Of a stretch of DNA of 47,200 nt, positions 1 to 8,698 are shown piece by piece; position 1 is the stretch's first letter; every line of letters begins with the position of its first letter. The position numbers and the translations under genes were made by a program. A model generated the notes under the pieces. It made no database searches, had not been told where the DNA came from, and saw only the letters and a program-made list of their open reading frames with translations. Where the stretch lies: positions 1-47,200 of the forward strand of contig DYNA01000016.1 of the NCBI GenBank assembly GCA_020721325.1, read 5' to 3'. Source of the stretch: Paludibacter propionicigenes. Lineage in GTDB: Bacteria; Bacteroidota; Bacteroidia; Bacteroidales; JAIFNL01.

Positions 1-237
1 ATTCGACCAAAAACAAAGTAAGATGTAAATGTTATTTATTTACGATTACATAGTATATACCCCATATTACAAAAAATAAAAATACGTACTTTACAAAAAA
101 ATTAAAATAAGAGTTAAAAAAAATCTTTTTTTTACAAAAAATAAAAATTAATTTATAAAAATATTCAATTTATTATAATTTTGCAAAAAAAAAAGCAAAA
201 GGCTAATTATTAATTATTTAAAAACGAGAATAAAAAA
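1..237 (+). promoter_or_regulatory. AT-rich leader with a TAnnTTTG promoter element
   Basis: No gene is visible here. A Bacteroidota-type -7 element, TAATTTTG, lies at 176-183, about 55 bases before the lipoprotein start at 238. No clear TTTG element is seen 19-21 bases further upstream, so this is a half-matching promoter. The rest is low-complexity A/T sequence. Confidence 0.4.
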
Positions 238-822
238 ATGAAACAATTTGGATTTCTACTACTTACTATTTTTTTTCTGATAACAGTTTCATGCAGTGAA
301 AATGCGGAAAAATTAATTCAAGGAACATGGACTTTTGAAAAAATTGAGATTTTAAACCATGACGAACTTATTGAAAATCAAATCAATTTTAGCAAAGAAA
401 AATTAGAAAAGGATATTTTAGCAACGAAAAAAAAATTAGATGAAACGGAAGATGAAATAACGCGCGATGTACTGAAATCGAGCCTTTTACAATACGAAAC
501 CGCTTTGAAAGAATTACCCGAACGCGCAAAAGAAGCCAAAGAAAATACTTTAAAAGGTTTTGAAGAACTAAAAGGCAAAGCCAAACTGTTTTTTAAAGAA
601 GACTTTAAATATGAAATGAATTTATCAATGGAAGAAAAGTCGGAAGGTTCATGGAAAATAGACAGCAAAGAAAATATTTTAATGCTTATTGAATCAACTA
701 ATAATCAGACTATTGAGCGAAAACATGAGATTAAAAAAATTTCTAAAGATAAATTAATCATTGTTCGCGTAGAAGAAAAACAAGGCATGGTGATGAAAAT
801 GCAAATGGAATTGAAAAAATAA
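238..822 (+). CDS. Lipocalin-like lipoprotein with an inserted coiled coil
   Basis: A 194-residue secreted lipoprotein. It has a hydrophobic signal peptide and a lipobox ending ITVSC, with the lipidated cysteine at residue 19. Just after the anchor comes a GTW motif (IQGTWTFEKIEI) typical of small lipocalin-like domains in Bacteroidota. The C-terminal third (SEGSWKIDSKENILML onward) has alternating beta-strand character that would complete a small barrel. Between them, about residues 45-115, is a Lys/Glu-rich segment likely to form a helical coiled coil, which lengthens the protein beyond a simple lipocalin-like domain. It is transcribed alone, converges on the HD gene, and shares a bidirectional terminator with it. 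No substrate can be predicted. The lipoprotein call is firm and the lipocalin-like fold is inferred. Confidence 0.7.
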   Translation: MKQFGFLLLTIFFLITVSCSENAEKLIQGTWTFEKIEILNHDELIENQINFSKEKLEKDILATKKKLDETEDEITRDVLKSSLLQYETALKELPERAKEAKENTLKGFEELKGKAKLFFKEDFKYEMNLSMEEKSEGSWKIDSKENILMLIESTNNQTIERKHEIKKISKDKLIIVRVEEKQGMVMKMQMELKK

Positions 823-832
823 AAATTTTGGT

Positions 833-879
833 AAAAAAGCTTTCTAAAAAATTATAAAATTTTATTAGAAAGCTTTTTT
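833..879. terminator. Bidirectional intrinsic terminator
   Basis: A 14-bp perfect inverted repeat, AAAAAAGCTTTCTA (833-846) with TAGAAAGCTTTTTT (866-879), has a 19-base loop and runs of T on both outer sides. It lies between the convergent lipoprotein gene and HD-domain gene and can serve both. Confidence 0.8.
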
Positions 880-881
880 CA

Positions 882-1436
882 TTATTTAATTTTCAGTCCG
901 TCTTTAAAAGGCAGAAAAGTCATAAAATCAGCGTGATGCACAATGTAAGCTTCGGTGGTTCGTTTGACCAAATCGCCTTCGTGTGCGTGAGCGGCTATAA
1001 TGTGGCACACCGCAGCCGGCACACCGCAAGCCTCAGCCAACGAAACGCCCGAAAACGGGTGGCGCAAATATTTTCCGTAATTGCCCTGAACAGCTTTTCC
1101 TTCTGCATTTAATTCATATTCAAGAAGTTTGCCCACATCAGCAAGAATTGCACCCGAAATAAGCACGTCCATATTTACGGGTAAATCTGTACCGTAAAAC
1201 TTATTGATTTGATTTCCGGAATCTCTTGCAATGTGAACCACAGAGCGTTTGTGTTCCATAAAAGTTACGCTCAAATTTGGAACCAACAATGTAAATGGAA
1301 TGGAGTTCAAATCTTCGGGAGTTAATACGCTTTTTTCTAAAGCCAACTTCCAAGTATTGGCGGTTTTTTCTCTCAAATCGGGGTCAGAAATCCAATTCAA
1401 TTCTTCGCCCCAAAGTTTCATAACAGCTTCGTTCAT
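882..1436 (-). CDS. HD-domain-like protein with the HD histidine replaced
   Basis: A 184-residue soluble protein resembling the HD phosphohydrolase superfamily. An early histidine helix (EHKRSVVHIAR), the segment GAILADVGKLLEYE, RHPFSGVSLAEACGVP, IIAAHAHEGD and the final VHHADFM follow the usual HD order. The signature is normally LLHDIGK. Here it reads ILADVGK, so the metal-binding His of the HD pair is Ala while the Asp is kept. Either the enzyme uses an altered metal site or it has become a binding protein. It lies 10 bases downstream of the isocitrate dehydrogenase gene on the same strand, so the two are almost certainly co-transcribed. The substrate is unknown. Confidence 0.65.
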   Translation of the reverse strand: MNEAVMKLWGEELNWISDPDLREKTANTWKLALEKSVLTPEDLNSIPFTLLVPNLSVTFMEHKRSVVHIARDSGNQINKFYGTDLPVNMDVLISGAILADVGKLLEYELNAEGKAVQGNYGKYLRHPFSGVSLAEACGVPAAVCHIIAAHAHEGDLVKRTTEAYIVHHADFMTFLPFKDGLKIK

Positions 1437-1446
1437 AGCTATTTAA

Positions 1447-2643
1447 TTATTTGAGTTTATCAATAATTGCTTGAGCCATTTCTTGAGTAGAAGCAGCACC
1501 ATTTTGAATGGCTTCAGGCGCACCGCGCATTTTCATCATGTCGTAAGTGCGTACTTTTCCTTCGGCAATCACTTCGGCAACGGCGGTTCTAATTTTTTTA
1601 GCTTTCTCATTTTCACCCACATAGTCGAGCATCATGCAAGCCGATTCAATCATTGCAATCGGATTTACGATAGATACCTCATAATCAGCATATTTTGGAG
1701 CCGAACCGTGTGTAGGTTCAAAAACAGCTACGCCACTCTCCGACCATTGTGCGCTGCATGCAAAACCCAAACCACCAATTAATCCGGCAAAAGCATCGGA
1801 AACAATATCGCCAAACATGTTGCCGGCAACGATAACTCCGTAATTTTCAGGGTTTTTAGTGAGCCACATCATTTGTGCATCAATATTGGTGTTCCAGAGT
1901 TCTATTTCAGGATATTCGTTTTTTTGCATGGTTTTAGCCATTTTATACATCATGCCCGATGTTTCGCGAATTACATTGGGTTTTTCGGCAAGGGTAACCG
2001 ATTTGTAACCATATTTTCGGGCGTGTTCAAAAGCGGCTTTCAAAATTCTTTCGGTTGCTTTTTTTGTAAAAATACGAGTAGAAATAGAAATTTCTTCTTT
2101 AGGAGTACTACCAAAATTCTTTTTAAATTTTGGGTGAGTCATAAAGGCATCATAAACTTTTTCTTCAGGGTTTGACCATTCAACACCACCGTAAAGTCCT
2201 TCGGTATTTTGTCTGAAAATAACAACATCTACTTCGGGTTCTTCAATTTCAGAACCGAAGCCGCGACGCACAAAATTTAACGGATTTCCTTTGTAAGTTT
2301 TGCACGGACGCGCACAAATGTCGAGATTGAAATGCTGACGCAAACCCACAATTGGGCTTGAATAAACCAACCCCTTGCTTTGAAGTTCGGGAATTAACTC
2401 ATTGGCAGCTTCTTCTTTGGGTTTGGAAGTGATGGCTCCAAACAAACCAATTTTATGTTCTTCTAAAAGTTTTAACGTTCTATCGGGCAGAGGATTACTT
2501 TCTTTGCACCAAAATTCCCAACCTATATCGCCGTTTACATATTCGGCTTCAAAACCGGCTGCATCTAATACTTTTATGGCTTCCTCTAAAACTACTTTTC
2601 CTATGCCATCGCCCGGCATTGCTACGATTGTTCTTTTCGACAT
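1447..2643 (-). CDS. icd: Isocitrate dehydrogenase (isocitrate/isopropylmalate family), probably NADP-dependent
   Basis: A 398-residue beta-decarboxylating dehydrogenase that should convert isocitrate to 2-oxoglutarate and CO2 in the TCA pathway. Family features are the N-terminal PGDGIG, the substrate-loop motif FRQNTEGLYGGVEW near residue 150, the metal-binding segment MFGDIVSDAF with Asp279 and Asp283, and the cofactor loop HGSAPKYAD. In this loop Lys317-Tyr318 match the Lys-Tyr pair that binds the 2'-phosphate of NADP in the E. coli enzyme; NAD-dependent members carry Asp-Ile there. The isopropylmalate or homoisocitrate branch is a less likely alternative. It is the first gene of a two-gene operon with the HD-like protein. 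A TATTTTTG element on the minus strand at 2711-2704 is a candidate -7 box. Confidence 0.85.
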   Translation of the reverse strand: MSKRTIVAMPGDGIGKVVLEEAIKVLDAAGFEAEYVNGDIGWEFWCKESNPLPDRTLKLLEEHKIGLFGAITSKPKEEAANELIPELQSKGLVYSSPIVGLRQHFNLDICARPCKTYKGNPLNFVRRGFGSEIEEPEVDVVIFRQNTEGLYGGVEWSNPEEKVYDAFMTHPKFKKNFGSTPKEEISISTRIFTKKATERILKAAFEHARKYGYKSVTLAEKPNVIRETSGMMYKMAKTMQKNEYPEIELWNTNIDAQMMWLTKNPENYGVIVAGNMFGDIVSDAFAGLIGGLGFACSAQWSESGVAVFEPTHGSAPKYADYEVSIVNPIAMIESACMMLDYVGENEKAKKIRTAVAEVIAEGKVRTYDMMKMRGAPEAIQNGAASTQEMAQAIIDKLK

Positions 2644-2775
2644 ACTATAAAATTTTATAAATTTTTAATATTAAAATTGTTTTTTTCAAAAGTTTATTTT
2701 TGTCAAAAATAAGTTTTTTTGTAAAAAAAATAAAATTTTTGACTATGTTATAAAACTATTTTTTTCAAAAAAAAT

Positions 2776-2803
2776 AACCCTTTTTGGAAAACCAAAAAGG
2801 GTT
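2776..2803 (-). terminator. Intrinsic terminator of the DUF349 gene
   Basis: A 12-bp perfect stem, AACCCTTTTTGG (2776-2787) with CCAAAAAGGGTT (2792-2803), closes a four-base loop. In the minus-strand direction it is followed by a run of eight T. It lies about 50 bases past the DUF349 stop codon. Confidence 0.85.
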
Positions 2804-2850
2804 CATAAAGTATAACAAAATGAAATTACAAATTCTTAAATATCAACTAA

Positions 2851-4893
2851 TTAAACATCAGAACCATCAATTAAAGCAATTTTTTGTTTGATGTCGTCAG
2901 CTTTTTTCTTAGATGCAAGTATTTGATTTTTAACATCTTGAATTAAAGCATCGGCATTTTTGGTTTTAGCAAAAAAGCCAATATTGTTTTCAAGTGTAAC
3001 AATGTCATTATTAATCTTTTGCAATTGATTTACCAATTTTTCTCTTTCGCCTTTCATTTTACCCGAACCGGCAGAAGATAAATTTTCGATTTTTTGTTTA
3101 AATCTCAAATTGCTTCTTTCGCGTTGGTTTAAATTGATTCGATTGAATTTTGCATCGAGCTGTTTTCTAAATTCGGTAATCAATTCGTCTTTTTTATCAA
3201 AAGGAACATGACCTATGTTTAACCATTCATTTTGAAGATTTTTAAGGGTTTGCATACCTTCTTCAATGTTGTTGGTTTCGTCAAAACTTTTGATTTTTTC
3301 AATAATTTCGAGTTTTAAACGCAAGTTTTCGTCTTGAGTTTTATCAATGGAATTGAAATGTTCTGATTTTTTATTGAAAAAATTATCGCAAGCGGCTCTA
3401 AAACGTTTCCAAACAAGGTCAGAATGTTTGCGTGGAACGGGACCAATTTCTTTCCAGCGTTTTTGCAAAGCAATAAATTCGTCTGTAACTTTTTTCCATT
3501 CGTTGCTTTCTTTCAAACTTTCGGCTTGAACGCAAAGGTCAATTTTGAGTTGTAAATTATTGTTTTGCTCATTTTTCAAACTATCAAAGAAAGCTCTTTT
3601 TTGTTGGAAAAACAAATCGCAAGCATCTCTAAAGCGTTGATATATAGCTGTATTCTCTTTTTTAGGAGCAAAACCAATTAAACGCCAGATTTTTTGAAGT
3701 TCAATAATTTCTTTGGATTTTTCGTCCCATTCTTTAATGGTTTCAGTTCTGTGAGCATTAATTTCGTCCACTTTTTCGCAAATAAGCGTTTTGGCTTTCA
3801 AATTATTATTTTGCTCTTCTTTGAGCGATTCAAAGTGGTCTTGATGGTTTTTATTTATCTGATTTGTAGCTCTTTTGAAGCGTTCCCAGAGTTCATCTTT
3901 TTTCTGAGTAGGCACCGGACCGGCTTCGCGCCAGAGTTCGTGTAATTCTTGCAACTTCTTGAAAGCTAAAATAATACTTGGTTCTAAAAGCAATTCTTCG
4001 GCTTGTTCGCAAAGTTGAGTTTTCACTTCGAGATTTTTTTTCAAATCTAAATCTCTAAGTTCTTGATTTATTTTAACATAAGCATAAAAACTTTCAACGC
4101 TTGCATGGTAATTATCCCAAAGTTCTTTTACCGAATTTTGAGGAACAAGACCTATTTCGCGCCATTCTTGTTGTAAAACTTTAAATTCGTTAAAAGTCTC
4201 ATTAAAAGCTTCTTCCTTATTAATTAAGTGGTTTATTTTTTCAATAATTTGATGCTTTTTAGCCAAATTAGCTTCTTTTTCTTTCTCTAAATTTTTAATA
4301 AATTCGGCTTTTGCATCTTTATAAAGTTTTAAAAGTTGTTTTAAATCTTCTTCAACTTTATCTTTTTCAGGAACAAATGGAAGACGCTCATTTTCTTCAA
4401 GTTCGATATTTTTTTTCTCATGCTCGTCGGCTAATTTTTTTAGTTCTACATTGTAAATTTTGTAAAAATTCAACTTAATAGCCTCAACATCAGCCTTAAT
4501 AGCATTCACTTCGCCTACCGAAATAATTTCTCGCAATTTATCAACCAATTCAGCCTTAGAGAAATTTGAATAATCAATGCTTGGGGTTTCTAACGGCTCG
4601 TCTTCCTCCTCCATTTCTTCTTCAGCCATTGTATTTTCAAAGTGACTAATAATTGGGTCAATCTGTTCCTTTTCAACAGCTATTGAGTTATTAATCACAA
4701 CATTACTTTGTGCTTCCTTGGGTTCAATTTTTTCCGATTCTACCTTTTTACTTTCGGGAAAGTCGTAAACTTTTCCGGTTTTTTCGGCAATTCGTCTTAA
4801 AATTTCATCAGCCGCACTTAATTTTTTTTCGTTTTTTTCTGTAGAAACCGAAGTTTCTTGGTTCGATACCTGATTATTCAAATTTTCGTTCAT
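2851..4893 (-). CDS. DUF349 repeat protein
   Basis: A 680-residue cytoplasmic protein with an acidic, low-complexity N-terminus (about residues 1-120). Five DUF349 units follow, recognisable by their core motif: WREIGLVP, WREAGPVP, WRLIGFAP, WKEIGPVP and WLNIGHVP. Each unit is a Lys/Glu-rich helical segment of about 70-80 residues containing motifs such as LWERFKRA and RFRAACDNFF. The C-terminus (from about residue 610) is predicted coiled coil. DUF349 proteins of this layout are very common in Bacteroidota and their biochemical function is not established to my knowledge. There is no signal peptide or membrane segment. It is transcribed alone, with its own terminator and a palindrome just upstream of the start. 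Confidence 0.85.
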   Translation of the reverse strand: MNENLNNQVSNQETSVSTEKNEKKLSAADEILRRIAEKTGKVYDFPESKKVESEKIEPKEAQSNVVINNSIAVEKEQIDPIISHFENTMAEEEMEEEDEPLETPSIDYSNFSKAELVDKLREIISVGEVNAIKADVEAIKLNFYKIYNVELKKLADEHEKKNIELEENERLPFVPEKDKVEEDLKQLLKLYKDAKAEFIKNLEKEKEANLAKKHQIIEKINHLINKEEAFNETFNEFKVLQQEWREIGLVPQNSVKELWDNYHASVESFYAYVKINQELRDLDLKKNLEVKTQLCEQAEELLLEPSIILAFKKLQELHELWREAGPVPTQKKDELWERFKRATNQINKNHQDHFESLKEEQNNNLKAKTLICEKVDEINAHRTETIKEWDEKSKEIIELQKIWRLIGFAPKKENTAIYQRFRDACDLFFQQKRAFFDSLKNEQNNNLQLKIDLCVQAESLKESNEWKKVTDEFIALQKRWKEIGPVPRKHSDLVWKRFRAACDNFFNKKSEHFNSIDKTQDENLRLKLEIIEKIKSFDETNNIEEGMQTLKNLQNEWLNIGHVPFDKKDELITEFRKQLDAKFNRINLNQRERSNLRFKQKIENLSSAGSGKMKGEREKLVNQLQKINNDIVTLENNIGFFAKTKNADALIQDVKNQILASKKKADDIKQKIALIDGSDV

Positions 4894-5418
4894 GAGATAT
4901 AGTTTGGAAATCGTAATACTTTAACTATAAATAATTTATAGTCGTTTAGAGTTCGTTTTTTGTTTTTTAAAAAAACAAAATTAGCTTTCAATTTTCTTTT
5001 TTAATAATTTTTTAATACTATTTTTTTTATAAAAATCTTATTTTCAATTGTTTTAAAAAAATGCTTTCCATTTTTTTTAAGTAAAAACAGATTTTTTGAA
5101 AGGACGAAATTAAATAATCTGCTAATATGCTCAAAAAAAAAATTGAAAAAAAATTGAAAACTCAAAATCTTTAACATTTAAAACTCAAAAAAAGTTTGCT
5201 GAATTATCTTAATTAATTGAATTTTAATATTTTACAAATGTTATCATTGATGTTAAATTTTCAATAAACAAACATTTTTTTTTATTTTTTTAAAAAATTT
5301 TTTTTTTAATCAAAGAACTTGGCTATTTACCAAATTGTTTAGATATTTGTAAAATAAAATAAATAAAATAATAAAATAAAAAATATTTTTAACACAATGA
5401 ATATCAATTAAATACATT
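4894..5418. other. Divergent AT-rich intergenic region
   Basis: About 525 bases between the divergent DUF349 and trmD genes. It must hold both promoters, but no clean TTTG-N19-TAnnTTTG arrangement was found for either. A 19-bp palindrome at 4924-4942 is listed separately. I see no ORF with coding character and no RNA gene. Confidence 0.5.
4924..4942. promoter_or_regulatory. 19-bp palindrome upstream of the DUF349 gene
   Basis: ACTATAAAT-A-ATTTATAGT is a perfect palindrome with a single central base, 31 bases upstream of the DUF349 start codon. It could be an operator or simply an A/T-rich chance palindrome. Its nine-base arms each contain one G/C pair. Confidence 0.3.
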
Positions 5419-6093
5419 ATGCGAATAGATATACTAACCGTTGTACCGGAATTGCTCGAAAGTCCATTTCAACATTCGATTATAAAAAGGGCGATTGAAA
5501 AAAAACTGGTAGAAGTTCATATTCACAATATTAGGGATTATTCGCTCGACAAGCATCGCAAAACGGACGATTATGCCTTTAGCGGTGATGCAGGTATGGT
5601 AATGACTATACAACCCATTGAAACACTGATAAATAAATTAAAAAAAGAACGAAATTACGACACCATTATTTATACCAGCCCAGACGGACAACGATTGGAT
5701 CAAAACAAATGCAATAATTTATCAACTTTAACTAATATTATGATACTTTGCGGTCATTACAAAGGAGTTGACCAGCGAGTTCGCGATTATTTAATCACCG
5801 AAGAAATTTCAATTGGCGATTATGTACTTTCAGGTGGCGAATTGGCAGCGGCAATAATTTCGGATAGCATTATTCGGCTTATTCCGGGAGTTTTGAGCGA
5901 CGAAACTTCGGCATTATTCGATTCATTTCAAGACAATTTGCTCGCTCCTCCGGTTTATACGCGCCCGGCAGATTATAAAGGCATGAAAGTACCTGAAATT
6001 TTACTTTCGGGCAACCAAAAAGCCATAGATAATTGGAAATTAGAACAATCCATTGAAAGAACCAAACAATTAAGACCCGATTTATTAAAATAA
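5419..6093 (+). CDS. trmD: tRNA (guanine-N1-)-methyltransferase TrmD
   Basis: A 224-residue SPOUT-class enzyme that methylates G37 at N1 in tRNAs reading CNN codons, using S-adenosylmethionine, to prevent frameshifting. Seen in the sequence are the N-terminal [17 protein letters not shown], the SAM-binding trefoil-knot segments [12 protein letters not shown] and [17 protein letters not shown], and the C-terminal [19 protein letters not shown]. Length and motif order are normal for the family. It is not in the usual rimM-trmD-rplS cluster here. Its only visible partner is the small lipoprotein gene 11 bases downstream. Confidence 0.96.
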   Translation: MRIDILTVVPELLESPFQHSIIKRAIEKKLVEVHIHNIRDYSLDKHRKTDDYAFSGDAGMVMTIQPIETLINKLKKERNYDTIIYTSPDGQRLDQNKCNNLSTLTNIMILCGHYKGVDQRVRDYLITEEISIGDYVLSGGELAAAIISDSIIRLIPGVLSDETSALFDSFQDNLLAPPVYTRPADYKGMKVPEILLSGNQKAIDNWKLEQSIERTKQLRPDLLK

Positions 6094-6104
6094 AAAATAA
6101 AAAA

Positions 6105-6284
6105 ATGAAAAAAATACTGATTTTATTACTTTCGTTAAGCCTTTTTTGGGCTTGTAACTCTGAATCAAGTGAAAATGAAGAACTTGGAACAGAAGAAAAC
6201 AATACTGAAAATGTTAATTTAGAAGAAGATTTAGGAGAATTGGAAGAAGAATTGAATACAGAAAAAGATAGTTTGAAAAAATAA
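6105..6284 (+). CDS. Small acidic lipoprotein (59 aa), missing from the ORF track
   Basis: This ORF falls below the size cutoff of the track. It encodes 59 residues starting MKKILILLLSLSLFWAC, a complete signal peptide with a lipobox (LFWAC, cysteine 17). The mature part is very acidic, rich in Glu and Asn (NSESSENEELGTEENN), and ends KDSLKK. It begins 11 bases after the trmD stop on the same strand, so it is probably co-transcribed. The positively charged start, hydrophobic core and cysteine at the expected place make it a believable gene despite its size. It converges on the radical SAM gene, only 8 bases from its stop codon. Function unknown. Confidence 0.65.
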   Translation: MKKILILLLSLSLFWACNSESSENEELGTEENNTENVNLEEDLGELEEELNTEKDSLKK

Positions 6285-6292
6285 ATACCAGA

Positions 6293-7213
6293 TTATTTAA
6301 AATATTTTCCTTGAAAAGTATTTCTAACTTTCATGCGTTTAATTATTTTATCAACAATTTGAAAATTTTTCAAACCGTTCCAATTCGGGCTAATTATCAT
6401 CTCTCTGGGCGATTCGCTAATGAAACGTTCGAGCATTATTGAAGGCGAAAGCAATTCGAGAAAATCAATCACTAAATCAATGTATTCGTCGGCAGAAAAC
6501 TGATGAAAAATATTTGGATTTTCGGCAAATTGTTTTGCCATTTTAGTTCCTTTAAGTATTTGAAGTTGATGAATTTTGAGTGTTTGAAAAGGTAATTTAG
6601 AGAGAATTTGAGCTTGTTCCAAAATTTCAGCTCGAGTTTCATTTGGTAAGCCCAAAATTAAATGAACTCCAACGGAAATGCCAAATTTTGCTATCATTTC
6701 GAGAGCTTGAACGGTTTCAAGGTGCGTATGTCCGCGATTAATAAATTCAAGAGTTTTATCGTGCGTACTTTCTACGCCAAGTTCTAATACAACAAAATAT
6801 TTTTCCGATAATTCTTTAAGATAGTTAAGTATTTGAATATCAATGGCATCTGGGCGTGTAGCTACTACTAAACCAATAATTTTTGGATTGGCTAACGCTT
6901 CGGAGTAAATTTTTTTTAAATGTTCTAAATCGGCATAAGTGTTTGTATAAGCCTGAAAATAAGCTAAATACATTTGAGTTTTGTATTTTTTTTCAAAAAA
7001 AGCCATTCCCTCATTTATTTGTTGCGTAACCGACTTTTCAGGCGAACAATAAAATGGGTTAAAACTTTTATTGACACAATACGTGCAGCCTCCAAAAGCT
7101 TTAGTTCCATCGCGATTAGGGCAAGTAAAACCGGCATCTATCGAAATTTTTTGAACACGTTGCGAAAATAAGTTTTTAAAATATCTATTGTAGTTATTAA
7201 ATAATTCAATCAT
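6293..7213 (-). CDS. TIGR01212-family radical SAM protein (YhcC-like)
   Basis: A 306-residue radical S-adenosylmethionine enzyme. The cluster-binding region reads CPNRDGTKAFGGCTYC, the family's Cys-x12-Cys-x2-Cys arrangement seen in E. coli YhcC. A central LELGVESTHDKTLEFINRGH and GVHLILGLPNETRAEIL match the usual SAM-barrel strands. The C-terminus ends in short basic helices, and length fits the family (about 300). The substrate of the family is not firmly established; a tRNA or other nucleic acid role has been suggested. It appears to be a single gene converging on the trmD operon, with the two stop codons only 8 bases apart and no strong terminator between them. Confidence 0.88.
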   Translation of the reverse strand: MIELFNNYNRYFKNLFSQRVQKISIDAGFTCPNRDGTKAFGGCTYCVNKSFNPFYCSPEKSVTQQINEGMAFFEKKYKTQMYLAYFQAYTNTYADLEHLKKIYSEALANPKIIGLVVATRPDAIDIQILNYLKELSEKYFVVLELGVESTHDKTLEFINRGHTHLETVQALEMIAKFGISVGVHLILGLPNETRAEILEQAQILSKLPFQTLKIHQLQILKGTKMAKQFAENPNIFHQFSADEYIDLVIDFLELLSPSIMLERFISESPREMIISPNWNGLKNFQIVDKIIKRMKVRNTFQGKYFK

Positions 7214-7296
7214 TCTATATAATTAATTTTCAATAAATTAAATCTTTTTTTACTTTTAAAATTCATGCAAAAATAAATATTTTCGTTTTAAAAAAA

Positions 7297-8628
7297 TTAA
7301 AATAAATTCTTATGATAAATCAAATTAACCTGTTTAATTAAATCCTCCCGATTTGTGGAAGTTACATTGATTAAATAATATGGTTTTTCACCCAAAAGCA
7401 TTTTCCAACGCCAATATAATTGACTGATAGTCTTATCATTACCATTATCATACCACCACGCAGTAAAAAGGTTTTCATTTTTCTCGGTCTTTAAAACAGA
7501 GTAATAAAATTTTATATTTTTAATTTGAATAATTTCTTCTTTTGAAAAATTATAACCGCTTCCTTTCCAACAAATTAATGGGGTATGGTCAGCGGCATAA
7601 AAGTTTACCGGCGGCTTAATATAAATTAATAAATTATCATTTGAAAATTGTAAAACATTATCACTAACTAACTGTTTTTTTAAATTTTCTATTCTAATAT
7701 TGTCATTAAAATTTGCCAATGTAGAACCTCTAAAACTATCTCTATAAAAATTTAAAATACCTAAAAATAAAAGTAGAATAAAAGAAAATATTAAATTTTT
7801 AACTAAAACTTTTTTTGTAAAAATTGAAATAGTCCTTTTTATACCTGAAATATTCTTAAAATTTAAAAATGAAATACGAAAAAAAGCATGAACAAAAAAA
7901 TAAAAAGGCAGTAAAAAATAAATAAAAAAAGATAAAAGCCCAAATAATTCGTGTTCAATGCTATCTATCTGTAAATCAAACAAAACAATACCTATAATTC
8001 GCATAAAATTAGAAAAAATATTCAGAAAAACGGCAACAAAAAGCATCAAAAAAATGTGAATATAATTCGCAACTTTATGAATCTTTTTTTCACGATGCGA
8101 AATAATAAGCAAAGCAAAAAGCAAACCAATTGAAAATAAGTTCATTCCCATACACTCAGGAGCAACTTTGTATGTATTTTGACCAAATAAAATTAGATTT
8201 CCACTGAATTGAATGCCTTCAAAAAAAGGTTTCAAAACCCAAACAGCCGATTTTGTAAGCCACAAACGAATATTGAATCCAAACACTTGAAAAAGGTATG
8301 AAGCCAATGGTGAAGCAATAAAAAGATAAAAAATGGGCAAATTATTGAGTTTTCCAAATAAAAATTCGATTAAAAATAAAAGAAAAAAGAAAAAACCAAA
8401 AAAATACAAGGATTGAATCTTTAGAATAGGGTAAAAAATTAAAAAAAATAGAGAAAAATAAAAATAACGACTACTTTTTGTTCCTTCCGGCAAAAAATAC
8501 ATTGCGAATGGTGATAAAAGTATGGCAAAAACAATTTGATTATTCAGATTCAAATAAAAAAGTAAATTTTGGAAACTTAATAGACAAGCAAATATTAAAA
8601 GCGGAATAAAAATAAATTTTTCTTTCAT
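7297..8628 (-). CDS. xrtN: Exosortase N (XrtN)
   Basis: A 443-residue polytopic membrane protein of the exosortase family, the transpeptidase-like enzymes that process C-terminal PEP sorting signals. The conserved triad is visible in membrane segments: Cys159 in APECMGMN, Arg210 in NFMRIIG and His226 in IEHELFG. About eight hydrophobic helices fill residues 1-300. After a last helix near 285 comes an extracytoplasmic tail (about 300-443) containing HTPLICWKGSGYNF, which recalls the EpsI-type domain often attached to or encoded beside exosortases. The neighbouring upstream gene carries a PEP-type signal and a VIT domain, the known partner arrangement of exosortase N in Bacteroidota, which is why I choose this subtype. 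A strong hairpin separates the two genes. Confidence 0.88.
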   Translation of the reverse strand: MKEKFIFIPLLIFACLLSFQNLLFYLNLNNQIVFAILLSPFAMYFLPEGTKSSRYFYFSLFFLIFYPILKIQSLYFFGFFFFLLFLIEFLFGKLNNLPIFYLFIASPLASYLFQVFGFNIRLWLTKSAVWVLKPFFEGIQFSGNLILFGQNTYKVAPECMGMNLFSIGLLFALLIISHREKKIHKVANYIHIFLMLFVAVFLNIFSNFMRIIGIVLFDLQIDSIEHELFGLLSFFIYFLLPFYFFVHAFFRISFLNFKNISGIKRTISIFTKKVLVKNLIFSFILLLFLGILNFYRDSFRGSTLANFNDNIRIENLKKQLVSDNVLQFSNDNLLIYIKPPVNFYAADHTPLICWKGSGYNFSKEEIIQIKNIKFYYSVLKTEKNENLFTAWWYDNGNDKTISQLYWRWKMLLGEKPYYLINVTSTNREDLIKQVNLIYHKNLF

Positions 8629-8654
8629 AAAATACTAATTATTAAGATTTTAAA

Positions 8655-8686
8655 GAATTTAACTGCCACAAAAGGCAGTTAAATTC
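8655..8686 (-). terminator. Hairpin between the VIT gene and xrtN (partial terminator or stabiliser)
   Basis: A 13-bp perfect inverted repeat, GAATTTAACTGCC (8655-8667) and GGCAGTTAAATTC (8674-8686), has a six-base loop. It is 13 bases past the VIT stop codon and 26 bases before the xrtN start. In the transcribed (minus) direction it is followed only by a mixed TTTAAAATCTTAAT, not a clean T-run, so it may terminate partially or protect an upstream transcript end. Confidence 0.6.
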
Positions 8687-8698
8687 ACTCAATTGAAA

